In this document: positions 7,224 to 15,045 of the stretch, one piece after another | How positions within the stretch are numbered: the first letter of the stretch is position 1 | Layout: every line of letters begins with the position of its first letter | NCBI RefSeq assembly: GCF_038397725.1 | Contig: NZ_CP151634.1 | Coordinates: 1,240,001-1,304,000, forward strand | Length of the DNA: 64,000 nt | Direction of reading: 5' to 3' | DNA from: Microbacterium sp. LWO13-1.2 | GTDB lineage: Bacteria > Actinomycetota > Actinomycetes > Actinomycetales > Microbacteriaceae | The notes under the pieces: generated by a model | What the model was told of the DNA's origin: nothing | The model's input: the letters and a program-made list of their open reading frames with translations, nothing else | The model's database searches: none | Position numbers and translations under genes: made by a program

Positions 7224-7862
7224 ATGCCGAAGACGGATGCCGCGTCGCACACGGTCGTGCTGTTCGAAGGGGAGAGCGACCTGCTCGCCTTCGAGGCGCT
7301 CGGGCGCCGGTTCGACGCGGTGATCGATCCGAAGGCGGTCAGCCTCGTCAACATGGGCGGCATCACGAACCTTCGTCGCCGACTCGCCGAGATGCGCCCT
7401 GCCGCCGGTTCGGCAGGGGAGTCCGGTTCGACACGAGTGCTCGGTCTCTACGACACCGCTGAGCGGCGATACGTCGTCGGTGTCCTCGTCGACTCGGGGA
7501 TCCTCGAGGAGGGCGGCGAGCCGGATGCCGCAGGCTTCTTCGGCTGTGAGCGCGACCTCGAGGATGAGGTGATCGCGGCCGCAGGGTCGGACCTCGTGCT
7601 GGACACCCTCGCCGAGCGTGGCGAGCTTGCGCGATTTCGTGTCTTCCAGGATCAGCCGGCGCAGCGTGCCCGCACGATCCAGGCGCAGTTGCATCGCTTC
7701 GCCGGTACGGCCGCGGGGCGCAAGGCACGGTTCGCGGCCGACATCGTCGATGCGCTACCGATCGAGCGGATGCCGCCGCCCCTGGTCGCTCTGCTCGATG
7801 CGGTGCTGCAGCATCCGGAATCCGTCGAGAACGCGCGAACTGCTCTCAACCGACGGGAATGA
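7224..7862 (+). CDS. Stand-alone TOPRIM-domain protein (OLD-type)
   Basis: Protein of 212 residues. The N-terminal TVVLFEGESDLLAFEALGRR resembles the first TOPRIM motif with its catalytic Glu. VSLVNMGGITNLRR and LGLYDTAERRYVVG fit the glycine turn and the acidic metal motif seen in OLD-family nucleases, though the second acidic pair is reduced to D..E. No ATPase domain is attached, unlike canonical OLD proteins, and no ATPase gene is adjacent. Nuclease or nucleotidyltransferase activity is therefore only a possibility. The start is set by the TAGTGT-N6-ATG arrangement. It is convergent with the RIO kinase gene. Confidence 0.7.
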   Translation: MPKTDAASHTVVLFEGESDLLAFEALGRRFDAVIDPKAVSLVNMGGITNLRRRLAEMRPAAGSAGESGSTRVLGLYDTAERRYVVGVLVDSGILEEGGEPDAAGFFGCERDLEDEVIAAAGSDLVLDTLAERGELARFRVFQDQPAQRARTIQAQLHRFAGTAAGRKARFAADIVDALPIERMPPPLVALLDAVLQHPESVENARTALNRRE

Positions 7863-7871
7863 GAGCAGTTC
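7837..7871. terminator. Hairpin terminator at the end of the TOPRIM gene
   Basis: GAACTGCTCTCA (7837-7848) and TGAGAGCAGTTC (7860-7871) pair perfectly over 12 bp with an 11-base loop. The stop codon lies in the right arm. Confidence 0.65.
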
Positions 7872-7928
7872 CTGCGTTCTCGGCGCCGGACGACCCCGTG
7901 AACGGGTCGCGGAGCGTGCTTCCCTTCG

Positions 7929-7987
7929 TTCCCGTCGCAGAACAGCCCGGTATGGCGGCCGAATACCGAGCTATTTCGCGACGGGAG
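7929..7987. repeat. Long imperfect intergenic hairpin
   Basis: Bases 7929-7953 pair with 7963-7987 over 25 positions with about five non-Watson-Crick positions, two of which could be G-U, around a 9-base loop. It lies between convergent genes, beyond a separate perfect hairpin. Its size and imperfect pairing suggest a palindromic extragenic element or a bidirectional terminator. Confidence 0.55.
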
Positions 7988-8015
7988 CGGTGGGGAAAGG
8001 GTGGATGCCGAGGCC

Positions 8016-8867
8016 TCACGTGTACGACGCTGCGAGCAGTTCGGCGAACAGCTCCTCGGCATCGCACTCCACGCGGCGGCGGGTGAACCAGTCGCAGACG
8101 TTCACGCAGTCGCGGTGCAACAGGTCGAGTCCCTGCGGATTCGCGATGATGTCGACGATCTGCGGCAGATCGATGACCCGCACTCGGCCCTCGTGCACGA
8201 GAAGGTTGTACGCCGACAGGTCGCCGTGGGCGAAGCCGGCGGCGGCGAAGATCCGCATGAGGTCGACGATCTGCACGAAGAAATCCGCGAGCTCGGCGCG
8301 GTCGCTCCGCACCTGTGCGAGGCGCGGAGCGGCGGTGCCGGTCGTATCGCCGAGGAACTCCATCAGCACCTCGGTGCCGCTGACCTGCACCGGGTAGGGC
8401 ACCGGCGCGCCGAGCTCCCACATCCGGCACAGCGCCTCGAACTCGGCGAACGACCAGGCGCCGGCTGCGACCTCACGGCCGTGACTCGACTTCTTCGCGA
8501 GCGCTCGGGTGTCGCGGGTGTTGCGGGTGCTGCGGCCCTCCGTGTAGACGGCCGAGCGGTGAAAGCTCGAATGGTCGCTGCTCCGGTACCGCTTCGCCGC
8601 CAGCAGGGTGCGCTGGGTGGGGTCATCCGGCACCGCGCGCTCGAGCAGGAAGACATCCGCTTCCTTGCCCGTCTTGAGGATGCCGAGCTCGGTGTCGAGT
8701 GCGCCGGCCGACGTCACGACCCATGACGGGCGCGGCTCCGGTCCGCGCTCGGACGGGGTGACCGCCGGCCAGGTGGTCCAGCGTTGGCCCTCGCCGGGTT
8801 CGACGTCGGCGAAGGCGAGGGTGGTTTCGAAAGGGGATGCGTCGAAAGACGCGAAGAGTTCTGACAA
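8016..8867 (-). CDS. RIO-family serine/threonine protein kinase
   Basis: Predicted atypical protein kinase of 283 residues. The kinase core shows a glycine-poor nucleotide loop GILKTGKEADVFLLERAV, the ATP-anchoring Lys in LLAAKRYR, the catalytic loop GFAHGDLSAYNLLVHEGR (HGDxxxxN) and the metal-binding IDLPQIVD in place of DFG, as in RIO kinases. Partners are unknown in bacteria. The start is taken as TTG at 8867 (LSELFASFD), because GGAG lies about 8 bases upstream; an in-frame start at 8948 would add 27 unconserved-looking residues. A 14-codon reading frame with a strong ribosome site lies upstream at 8917-8961. Confidence 0.87.
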   Translation of the reverse strand: MSELFASFDASPFETTLAFADVEPGEGQRWTTWPAVTPSERGPEPRPSWVVTSAGALDTELGILKTGKEADVFLLERAVPDDPTQRTLLAAKRYRSSDHSSFHRSAVYTEGRSTRNTRDTRALAKKSSHGREVAAGAWSFAEFEALCRMWELGAPVPYPVQVSGTEVLMEFLGDTTGTAAPRLAQVRSDRAELADFFVQIVDLMRIFAAAGFAHGDLSAYNLLVHEGRVRVIDLPQIVDIIANPQGLDLLHRDCVNVCDWFTRRRVECDAEELFAELLAASYT

Positions 8868-8916
8868 GGGGTGGCTCCAGGAGAAGGGCCACACCGCGGA
8901 ACAGGAGCGGGCGGCC

Positions 8917-8961
8917 TCAGGGAAGGATGTCGGCGAGGGGCGCGACAAAGACGGTGTTCAT
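8917..8961 (-). CDS. Candidate 14-residue leader peptide upstream of the RIO kinase
   Basis: ATG at 8961 is preceded by GAGGAGCCGAGGAC, and the frame reads MNTVFVAPLADILP before TGA. It is not in frame with the kinase and ends about 50 bases before its TTG start. The strong ribosome site in front of such a short frame hints at a regulatory upstream peptide. Coding is unproven. Confidence 0.3.
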   Translation of the reverse strand: MNTVFVAPLADILP

Positions 8962-9046
8962 GTCCTCGGCTCCTCTCGCTCTGGCCTTCCGGGCTCATCC
9001 CGGTGCGTCGTCGAGCCTAGGCCCTGACGAGGTCGGGTGTCCAGAG

Positions 9047-10138
9047 TCAGTCTGCCGGCGGTGTCAGTCGCACGAGCACGCCGTCACCCTCGCCGCCGAT
9101 CGCCACCACCCACGACGACCCGGTCCAGACTGCTGCGTTCGCGCCGCAGAGGAAGGGCAGCGGATGCTCCGCCATCCCGTCCGTCATCCGCAGGGCATCT
9201 GCGCGGTACAGAGGGGGCTCGGCGCATCCTTCGCGGAGCTCGATCGAGGCGCGCGCCTCGCCCGAACCGCCCACGATCACTCCGTTCGCGGCGGGTGGGC
9301 CCGGGGCGCCGCCCCACCACAGGGCCACTCCGTCCGGACGGACGGCGACCCGGGCGAGATCGGCGTCCTGCCGTTCGACGATTCGCTCGGTGCCGTCCGG
9401 GTCGAGCACGATCCGGGCCGTGGGGGTCGCGAGATAGATGCGCCCCGAAGCGTCGACATCGACGTCGATCGGAGGAACGGCGGGAGGTGCGGCATCCGCT
9501 TCCGACAGCGCGAGCGGCCGGCCGTACAGCAGCTCGCGCTCGCCGTCGTCCAGGTCGATGCGGAGCACCTCGTAGTCCATGTACGCGGGTGGCCGGGGCT
9601 GGTAGCGCACCACGATCGCGTCGCCGTCGTGCACGGCCACATCGCCGAAGACGAAGTCGCCGAAGTCGGGGAACTCGGTGGGCGGCTCGCCGGGCAGGTC
9701 GCGCATCGTCATTGTCGTGGTGTCGAGCACGGCCAGCACCGGGTGCCCGTCGTCGCGGACCACCGCGAGCTCGGTGGAGGAGAGCGCCGAGATCGCCTTG
9801 ATGCGCGTGAGCGGATCGTCGAACTCGGTGTTGAAGCGTGCCAGCTTCTCGCCATCAGCTCCGAGGTGCGGCCACGAGCCGGCCGACATCGCCCAGAATC
9901 CGCCGGTGCCGTCTGCCGCGAGCATCGACATGCCGAAGGCGACGTCGATCCGAGGCTCGTTCGCGAACGGGGTGTCGCCGAAGAACGTGTCGCCAGGGCG
10001 TCCGGTCATCTGGTTGTGGAAGCCGATCGGCTCCAGCGTCCAGTCATCGTCCCCGACCTGGGGAGCGCACGCCGAGAGGACGAGGCCGGCGGTCGCGAGC
10101 GCGGCGAGGCGCAGCATCCGTCGCCTCCGCCCCGTCAT
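9047..10138 (-). CDS. Secreted lipoprotein, beta-propeller-like, unknown function
   Basis: Predicted lipoprotein of 363 residues. The start at 10138 gives an ideal signal peptide: MTGRRRRMLRLAALA followed by lipobox LSAC (Cys about residue 22). The mature part alternates short hydrophobic strands with acidic turns (for example IDVDVDASGRIYLATP and RVAVRPDGVALWWGG). This pattern resembles repeated propeller blades, but no family is recognised. Upstream in-frame codons would spoil the signal peptide. It is divergent from an MFS exporter at 10260. Confidence 0.8.
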   Translation of the reverse strand: MTGRRRRMLRLAALATAGLVLSACAPQVGDDDWTLEPIGFHNQMTGRPGDTFFGDTPFANEPRIDVAFGMSMLAADGTGGFWAMSAGSWPHLGADGEKLARFNTEFDDPLTRIKAISALSSTELAVVRDDGHPVLAVLDTTTMTMRDLPGEPPTEFPDFGDFVFGDVAVHDGDAIVVRYQPRPPAYMDYEVLRIDLDDGERELLYGRPLALSEADAAPPAVPPIDVDVDASGRIYLATPTARIVLDPDGTERIVERQDADLARVAVRPDGVALWWGGAPGPPAANGVIVGGSGEARASIELREGCAEPPLYRADALRMTDGMAEHPLPFLCGANAAVWTGSSWVVAIGGEGDGVLVRLTPPAD

Positions 10139-10259
10139 GCGCACCCGCTCACTCTTGCGGCCCCGCCTGCGAGCCTCCTGAAGGCGGCGCCGGACGAATG
10201 GTCGGATGCGGTGGACGACCGGTCGGGTGGAGGCATCCGTTCGGTGCGAACGTGGAACC

Positions 10260-11450
10260 ATGACGATCACCGCTCCTGTTCCCACCGCCCCCGCCTCCCG
10301 TGCGGAGAGAATCCGCTACGGCGGGCTCATCGTCGTCATGCTGATGAGCTTCCTGCTGGTGACCGCCGAGTTCCTCCCCAACGGCATGCTCACCGAGATG
10401 GCGGAAGCCCTCGGCGTCACGCCAGGACAGGCGGGCCAGACGGTGACGGTCACCGCGCTCGTCGGCTTCATCGTCGCGCCGACGGTCGGACTGATGTTCC
10501 CGCGGCTGGATCGCCGTTCGCTGCTCGTCTGGATGGCGCTCGCCGCGGCTGTCTCCAACCTCATCGTCGCCATCGCGCCGAGCCTGCTGATCGTGCTGCT
10601 CGCACGATTCCTGCTGGGTGCGGCGATCAGCGCCTTCTGGTCGATGTCGATCACGGTCGCGGTCCGGATCGCCGGTCCCGAGCGCCTCGGCCGAGCGGTC
10701 ATGTTCACCTCGGCCGGTGCGTCACTGGCAACCGTCGCCGGCGTCCCGCTCGGTGTGATGCTGTCAGAGCTCGCCGACTGGCGCGTGGTCTTCGCGGTTG
10801 CCGGCGTCGCGACCGGGCTGCTGGCCATCGGCCTGCGCACGCTTCTGCCCTCGGTCCCCGCCGCTCAGGCGTCCAGCATCCGCCTGCTCGTCGACACCGT
10901 CCGCCGGCCGGGCGTCGGTCTCGGCCTCATCGGCCACGTCCTCGTCGTGCTCGGCCACTTCCTCGCCTACACCTACGTGCGCCTCGCGCTGGAGCGCATT
11001 CCCGACGTCGATGCCTCCACGATCGTGGTGCTGCTGGCGCTCTTCGGCGCCGGCGGACTCGTGGGCAACATCATCATCGGCATCGTGATCGACCGTTCCT
11101 TCGAGTTCTTCGCGGTGCTCGCGCCGGTGGTCATCGCGGTGGCCGTCGCAGCGATGATCCTGCTCTCCGGAACGGTGGTCGGGCTCGGGATCGTCGTGAC
11201 CGTCTGGGGCTTCTTCTTCGCCTCGTGGCTCATCGTCGTGAACACCTGGGTGGGACACCGGATGCCGGACCGACTCGAGGCCGGAGGCAGCCTCGTGGTG
11301 GTCGGCTTCCAGGGAGCGATCATGGTCGCGGCCGGCGTCGGCGGGCTGCTCGTCGACACCCTCGGCGTGGAGCTCGTGTACATCGCCGGTGCGGCGGCGC
11401 TCATGGTCGGTGCGGTGCTGTTCGGGCTGTCGAACCGGATCCGGGCCTGA
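10260..11450 (+). CDS. MFS transporter, DHA1 drug/solute efflux type
   Basis: Integral membrane protein of 396 residues with 12 predicted helices. The first segment ends in TAEFLPNGML, typical for DHA1 exporters of the AraJ/YdhP/sugar-efflux group, and LDRRSLLVW stands at the loop 2-3 position. The substrate is unknown. The start at 10260 gives a short cytoplasmic N-terminus before the first helix. It is convergent with the AraC regulator gene, whose C-terminus lies 33 bases away, so that protein may control it; this is inference from position. Confidence 0.9.
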   Translation: MTITAPVPTAPASRAERIRYGGLIVVMLMSFLLVTAEFLPNGMLTEMAEALGVTPGQAGQTVTVTALVGFIVAPTVGLMFPRLDRRSLLVWMALAAAVSNLIVAIAPSLLIVLLARFLLGAAISAFWSMSITVAVRIAGPERLGRAVMFTSAGASLATVAGVPLGVMLSELADWRVVFAVAGVATGLLAIGLRTLLPSVPAAQASSIRLLVDTVRRPGVGLGLIGHVLVVLGHFLAYTYVRLALERIPDVDASTIVVLLALFGAGGLVGNIIIGIVIDRSFEFFAVLAPVVIAVAVAAMILLSGTVVGLGIVVTVWGFFFASWLIVVNTWVGHRMPDRLEAGGSLVVVGFQGAIMVAAGVGGLLVDTLGVELVYIAGAAALMVGAVLFGLSNRIRA

Positions 11451-11483
11451 GGGGCGGGGGGCGGATGCCGCGGGCCCTTGCCG

Positions 11484-12452
11484 CTACGCCGGAACGGCGG
11501 TGCGGTTGGCCATCCGCCAGGCGGAGGGCGTCAGCCCGGTGCGACGGCGGAAGGCGCGGCTGAAGCCCTCGTCCGAGGCGTAACCGAGGTCGCGCGAGAT
11601 CGTCGAGACGGGGTGGCCGGCGTCGAGCATCCGCTTCGCAGCGTCGACGCGCACCTCGGTGACGTAGTCCGCCGGGGAGCGACCGAAGGCGCTGCGGAAG
11701 CGCTCGGCGAACACCGACCGAGACATGGCTCCGACGCTCGCGAGGCGTTCGACGGTCCAGTCCCGACCCGGTTCGTCGTGAATCGCGTCGACGACGCGGT
11801 CGAGGAACGGATCCTTTGACAGGGAGGGCCAGCCCTCGGGGGCGCATCCGTTCTCGGCCCACGCGCGGATCACCGAGAGCAGCACGGTCGTCGCCATCAT
11901 CCGGCAGATGACGGGGTCGCCTTGGCGCACCGGGCACGCGCCGGCATCGACCTGGCCCATGTTCTCGGCGAGGGCCGCAGCGGCGGGCTCGAGAGCATCG
12001 AACCCGGTCACGGTGATGTTCTGGGGCAGCACGGAGCCCAACTGCGCCATAGCGTCCGAGAGCTCGAGGTCGACGATCATCAGGGCCGCATCGGCGTCGG
12101 CTTCCAGTGCGAAGGGCCGTTCGCCCAGGGTCAGGAACGCGTCACCGGCGACGAGATGCTCGCGGTCGCCCCGCAGGTCGACGGCGACGTGCTGCGATGC
12201 GCGGTCGACATCGAGATGGCACCCGGTGCTCAGGGGCGGATGCCCGTGCACGCTGCCGGCCGCGACATAGATCAGGGTGGCCGCCCCGGGCGCAAGCGGC
12301 AGGAGCGAGCCGGCGGACAGGCTCACGCGACGAGCCACGCCGACGCGGAGGTCGACGGAGCCGAGCACCTGGGAGAGGGCATCCGAGTCGACTGTCGCCA
12401 TGACGTGAGGAACGTCGGCGGACGGCAGGTTATTCCGCCCGAGCTGACCCAT
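11484..12452 (-). CDS. AraC-family transcriptional regulator with cupin-type sensor domain
   Basis: Regulator of 322 residues. Residues 1-~190 fit the AraC-type cupin domain (LPLAPGAATLIYVAAGSVHGHPP and a conserved PVICRMMATTVLLSVIRAW helix that closes it). The last ~100 residues hold two helix-turn-helix motifs: WTVERLASVGAMSRSVFAERF and HPVSTISRDLGYASDEGFSRAFRR. GTGLTPSAWR-like residues close the domain. A GAGGAG sequence lies upstream of the ATG. The neighbouring MFS gene is a plausible target. Confidence 0.92.
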   Translation of the reverse strand: MGQLGRNNLPSADVPHVMATVDSDALSQVLGSVDLRVGVARRVSLSAGSLLPLAPGAATLIYVAAGSVHGHPPLSTGCHLDVDRASQHVAVDLRGDREHLVAGDAFLTLGERPFALEADADAALMIVDLELSDAMAQLGSVLPQNITVTGFDALEPAAAALAENMGQVDAGACPVRQGDPVICRMMATTVLLSVIRAWAENGCAPEGWPSLSKDPFLDRVVDAIHDEPGRDWTVERLASVGAMSRSVFAERFRSAFGRSPADYVTEVRVDAAKRMLDAGHPVSTISRDLGYASDEGFSRAFRRRTGLTPSAWRMANRTAVPA

Positions 12453-12495
12453 AGCTCCGCTCCTCTACGCTGACAGAAACCACCCGAGGAGTGCC

Positions 12496-12957
12496 GTGTT
12501 CCGTACGCCCGACCGTCTGTTCCGTGTTCTTGCGATCGCGGAGGCGATCACCTGGACGATCTTGATCTCGGCGATCATCGCCCGCGCGCTCGGCGCCCCC
12601 GGTGTCGTGGTCACGATCGGCGGCGGCATCCACGGTTTCGTCTTCCTCGCTTACGCCGCGACGGCAGTCCTCGTCGCCATCAACCAGCGCTGGAAACTGA
12701 GCGTCGCCGTGCTCGCCGTCGCGAGTGCGATCGTGCCCTACGCGACGATCCCCGTCGAGATGTGGCTGCACCGCACCGGGCGTCTGCGCGGCGCATGGCG
12801 CCTGGAGGAGACCGACGATTCGCGCGACCGCCGCTGGTTCGACCGGCTGATGCGCTGGTTCCTGCGCCGCCCGTGGATGCTCGCGGCTCTCCTCGTCGTC
12901 GGGATCGTCGCGCTCTACGTCATCCTGCTGCTGGTCGGTCCGCCCGGCGGGAAATGA
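12496..12957 (+). CDS. DUF3817-family membrane protein
   Basis: Integral membrane protein of 153 residues. Helices run at about residues 10-30, 40-60, 66-83 and 125-147, with the family block AEAITWTILISAIIARAL at the start and GGGIHGFVFLAYA in the second helix. The region at 95-120 is basic and Trp-rich. No biochemical role is established for this family. The GTG start follows GAGGAG. It is divergent from the AraC regulator with only 43 bases between, so promoters overlap. Confidence 0.88.
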   Translation: MFRTPDRLFRVLAIAEAITWTILISAIIARALGAPGVVVTIGGGIHGFVFLAYAATAVLVAINQRWKLSVAVLAVASAIVPYATIPVEMWLHRTGRLRGAWRLEETDDSRDRRWFDRLMRWFLRRPWMLAALLVVGIVALYVILLLVGPPGGK

Positions 12958-13022
12958 CCGTTCGAATAGCGCAAAGGGCTCTATTCCGAGCCAAAATGCA
13001 GCCGTTTGCGCTATTCGAACGG
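12958..13022. repeat. Intergenic palindrome, 18-bp perfect arms, GCCGTTT core
   Basis: CCGTTCGAATAGCGCAAA (12958-12975) pairs perfectly with 13005-13022 around a 29-base loop that contains a second small hairpin (GGCTC/GAGCC). GCCGTTTGCG at 13001-13010 is identical in the palindrome at 61400-61460. It begins directly after a stop codon at a convergent junction. Confidence 0.8.
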
Positions 13023-13029
13023 CGTCGGG

Positions 13030-13710
13030 TCAGGGAGTGACGACGATCGCGTTCTTCTCGATGACCTCCGCGAGCACGGCGTTCGCGTCGCCGCCGGTGC
13101 AGTCGACGATGAGATACAGCCCGACGCCGGTGGCGGTGAACGCGCGAGCGGCCATGATCCAGGACCGATCGCCCTCCATGCCGAGCACCTGACGGTTCTC
13201 GACGCCCCCGTCTCCACCGGGCTGGTAACCGAACTCACCGGTGGTCGCGGCGGGCGTGATGGTGGCGGTATCGGTCTTCAGGAGCACACCGAGGATCGCA
13301 TCCGACGACGCGCTGTCGTCGCCGGCGACGACCGGAACGTCGGCGATGAAGCCCTGCCAGAACTGGGCGGTGCAGGTGCCGTCGGCCGTGCCGTACTTCC
13401 AACCGCCGTCGCCGTTGTCGGGTGACACGACGGTCCAGCCATCGTCGGTCATGAGGCCGTCGCCCCACTCGATGTACGCGGTCGAGGGGAGCTCCTGGCC
13501 CTGGGCGAACGACAGAGCGGCGGGGAGATCCCCGGCCGGATCTTCGGCCGGCTCGTCGCTGGGCTCCGGCTCGTCGACAGGCTTGTCGACACCCGGATCG
13601 TTCGGGGGGATCTGACCGAACATGCATCCGCTGAGCGGCAGAGCCAGGGCGATCACCGCAGCCACGGCCATGAGACGGAACGTCGTCGGGACCTCGTCGG
13701 TGCGTGTCAT
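13030..13710 (-). CDS. Lipoprotein, unknown function
   Basis: Secreted lipoprotein of 226 residues. The signal peptide is FRLMAVAAVIALALPLSGC with the lipobox Cys about residue 29. An acidic Pro/Asp/Glu linker at about 32-60 precedes the globular part, which contains two Cys (GTCTAQFW and VDCTGGDAN) that could form a disulfide. No family is recognised with confidence. The start lies seven bases downstream of a TAGGCT box (leaderless). Confidence 0.85.
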   Translation of the reverse strand: MTRTDEVPTTFRLMAVAAVIALALPLSGCMFGQIPPNDPGVDKPVDEPEPSDEPAEDPAGDLPAALSFAQGQELPSTAYIEWGDGLMTDDGWTVVSPDNGDGGWKYGTADGTCTAQFWQGFIADVPVVAGDDSASSDAILGVLLKTDTATITPAATTGEFGYQPGGDGGVENRQVLGMEGDRSWIMAARAFTATGVGLYLIVDCTGGDANAVLAEVIEKNAIVVTP

Positions 13711-13717
13711 GCCGGTC

Positions 13718-13723
13718 AGCCTA
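13718..13723 (-). promoter_or_regulatory. -10 box of leaderless promoter for the 226-residue lipoprotein
   Basis: On the minus strand TAGGCT is followed by GACCGGC and the ATG. The sequence TAGGCTGACCG recurs in front of the sirohydrochlorin chelatase gene. Confidence 0.6.
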
Positions 13724-13751
13724 TCCCTCGGCCTCGGCGAGCAGGGCCGCG

Positions 13752-14723
13752 TCAGTGCGCCGTCGCGACGCCGATCGTGTCGTGCACGATCACCGCGGCG
13801 ACCCGCGCGCCGGCGCCGGCCGCGACGATGAGCTGCTGAGGTCCGGGAGCTGCGACATCGCCGGCGGCGTACAACCCGGCAACCCCGGTGCGCCCGGAGC
13901 GGTCGGTCAGCAGATGCCCTGCGTCGTCGAGCGGCGGCGTGATGCCGTCGAGGAACGACAGATCCGCCTCCCAGACGGGGCGCACGAATCCGCCGTCGAG
14001 GATGACCTCGCTGCCGTCGGCGAGGCGGACGGCCTCGAGCCGGCCTCGGTCGCCGACGAGTTCGGTGATCGGATGCCGTTGCACAGCCACTCCGGCCGCG
14101 GCCAGCTCGGCCTCCTCGGTCGTCGTGACCGTATCGGCGCCGTTCGTGAACACCGTGAGGCTCTCGGTCCAGCGTCCGATGAGCCGGGCGCGGTCGGCGA
14201 GATCCGCGGATTCTCCGATCAGGGCCAGCCGCCGCCCTCGTAGCTCCCAGGCATCGCAGGCCGCGCAGCTGAACAGGCTCATGCCGTAGAAGCCGCGCAG
14301 ATTCGGCACATCCGGCAGCGTCTCGCGAAGCCCGGTGGCCAGCAGCACCGACCGCGCCGAGACCACTTCGGTGGGCTCGCGCCGGCCGATGGCGGCCGTG
14401 AAGCCGGCATCCGTCTTCGCCAGCGACGCGACCCGCACCCGGGTCCGCACCTCGACGTTGGGGTAGGCGGCGAGTTCTTCCCGCGCGAGTCGGCGCAGCT
14501 CGTGCGGGGGCACGCCGTCGCGGGTGAGGAAGCCGTGCGAGTTCAGGGTGGCGGCGTTCCGCGGGCGATCCGCGTCGATGACGAGCACGCGCACCAGAGA
14601 GCGTCCGAGGTTGAGGGCGGCGGAGAGTCCAGCCGGTCCGCCGCCGACGATGAGGACGTCGTACTCTGTCGGCGGGTCGGCGGCGGGGCCGGGTGGCACC
14701 TCCGCCGCAGCCGTCTCAGCCAT
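13752..14723 (-). CDS. Thioredoxin-reductase-like FAD/NAD(P) oxidoreductase
   Basis: Flavoprotein of 323 residues with the FAD site [19 protein letters not shown] (residues ~23-41), a redox-active pair C153-AA-C156 in [12 protein letters not shown], and the closing FAD motif [15 protein letters not shown]. It belongs to the thioredoxin-reductase-like family; its true partner could be a thioredoxin, ferredoxin or small thiol. The start overlaps the ferredoxin stop by 8 bases, so it is translationally coupled and closes the sulfur-assimilation run. A role in delivering electrons to CysH or in thiol balance is inferred from position only. Confidence 0.88.
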   Translation of the reverse strand: MAETAAAEVPPGPAADPPTEYDVLIVGGGPAGLSAALNLGRSLVRVLVIDADRPRNAATLNSHGFLTRDGVPPHELRRLAREELAAYPNVEVRTRVRVASLAKTDAGFTAAIGRREPTEVVSARSVLLATGLRETLPDVPNLRGFYGMSLFSCAACDAWELRGRRLALIGESADLADRARLIGRWTESLTVFTNGADTVTTTEEAELAAAGVAVQRHPITELVGDRGRLEAVRLADGSEVILDGGFVRPVWEADLSFLDGITPPLDDAGHLLTDRSGRTGVAGLYAAGDVAAPGPQQLIVAAGAGARVAAVIVHDTIGVATAH

Positions 14724-15045
14724 GCTCGCCGTCCTGGGGCGGGAGGGCCGCGATGACGGGGTGGTCGAAGGTGAGGACGCCGGTCTTGGCCGCGCCACCA
14801 GGGGAACCGATCTCGTCGAAGAACTCGACGTTCGCCTTGTAGTAGTCGGCCCACTCCTCGGGGAGATCATCCTCGTAGTAGATCGCCTCGACCGGGCACA
14901 CCGGTTCACAGGCACCGCAGTCCACGCATTCATCCGGGTGGATGTAGAGCGAACGCTCGCCCTCGTAGATGCAGTCCACGGGGCACTCGTCGATGCAGGC
15001 ACGATCCTTCACATCGACACACGGCAGAGCGATCACATACGTCAT
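14716..15045 (-). CDS. fdxA: Seven-iron ferredoxin
   Basis: Soluble electron carrier of 109 residues. N-terminal Cys residues in [19 protein letters not shown] and [16 protein letters not shown] give the C-x7-C-x3-C and C-x2-C-x2-C-x3-C patterns for one [3Fe-4S] and one [4Fe-4S] cluster. The acidic C-terminal extension is normal for actinobacterial FdxA. It lies between its reductase FprA (ATGA overlap) and a thioredoxin-reductase-like protein, inside the run that starts with ferredoxin-dependent sulfite reductase. The likely job is to pass electrons from NADPH via FprA to Sir. Confidence 0.96.
   Translation of the reverse strand: MTYVIALPCVDVKDRACIDECPVDCIYEGERSLYIHPDECVDCGACEPVCPVEAIYYEDDLPEEWADYYKANVEFFDEIGSPGGAAKTGVLTFDHPVIAALPPQDGEHG

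Noticed and set aside
5699..7462. 587-codon open frame on the plus strand
   Set aside because: It is the antisense of the UMF1-type transporter; its product is polar low-complexity (Arg/Glu/His-rich) with no domain, as expected from third-position GC bias.
8837..11563. 908-codon open frame on the plus strand
   Set aside because: Runs antisense through a lipoprotein gene and out of frame through an MFS gene; the product is Arg/His/Pro-rich with no domain.
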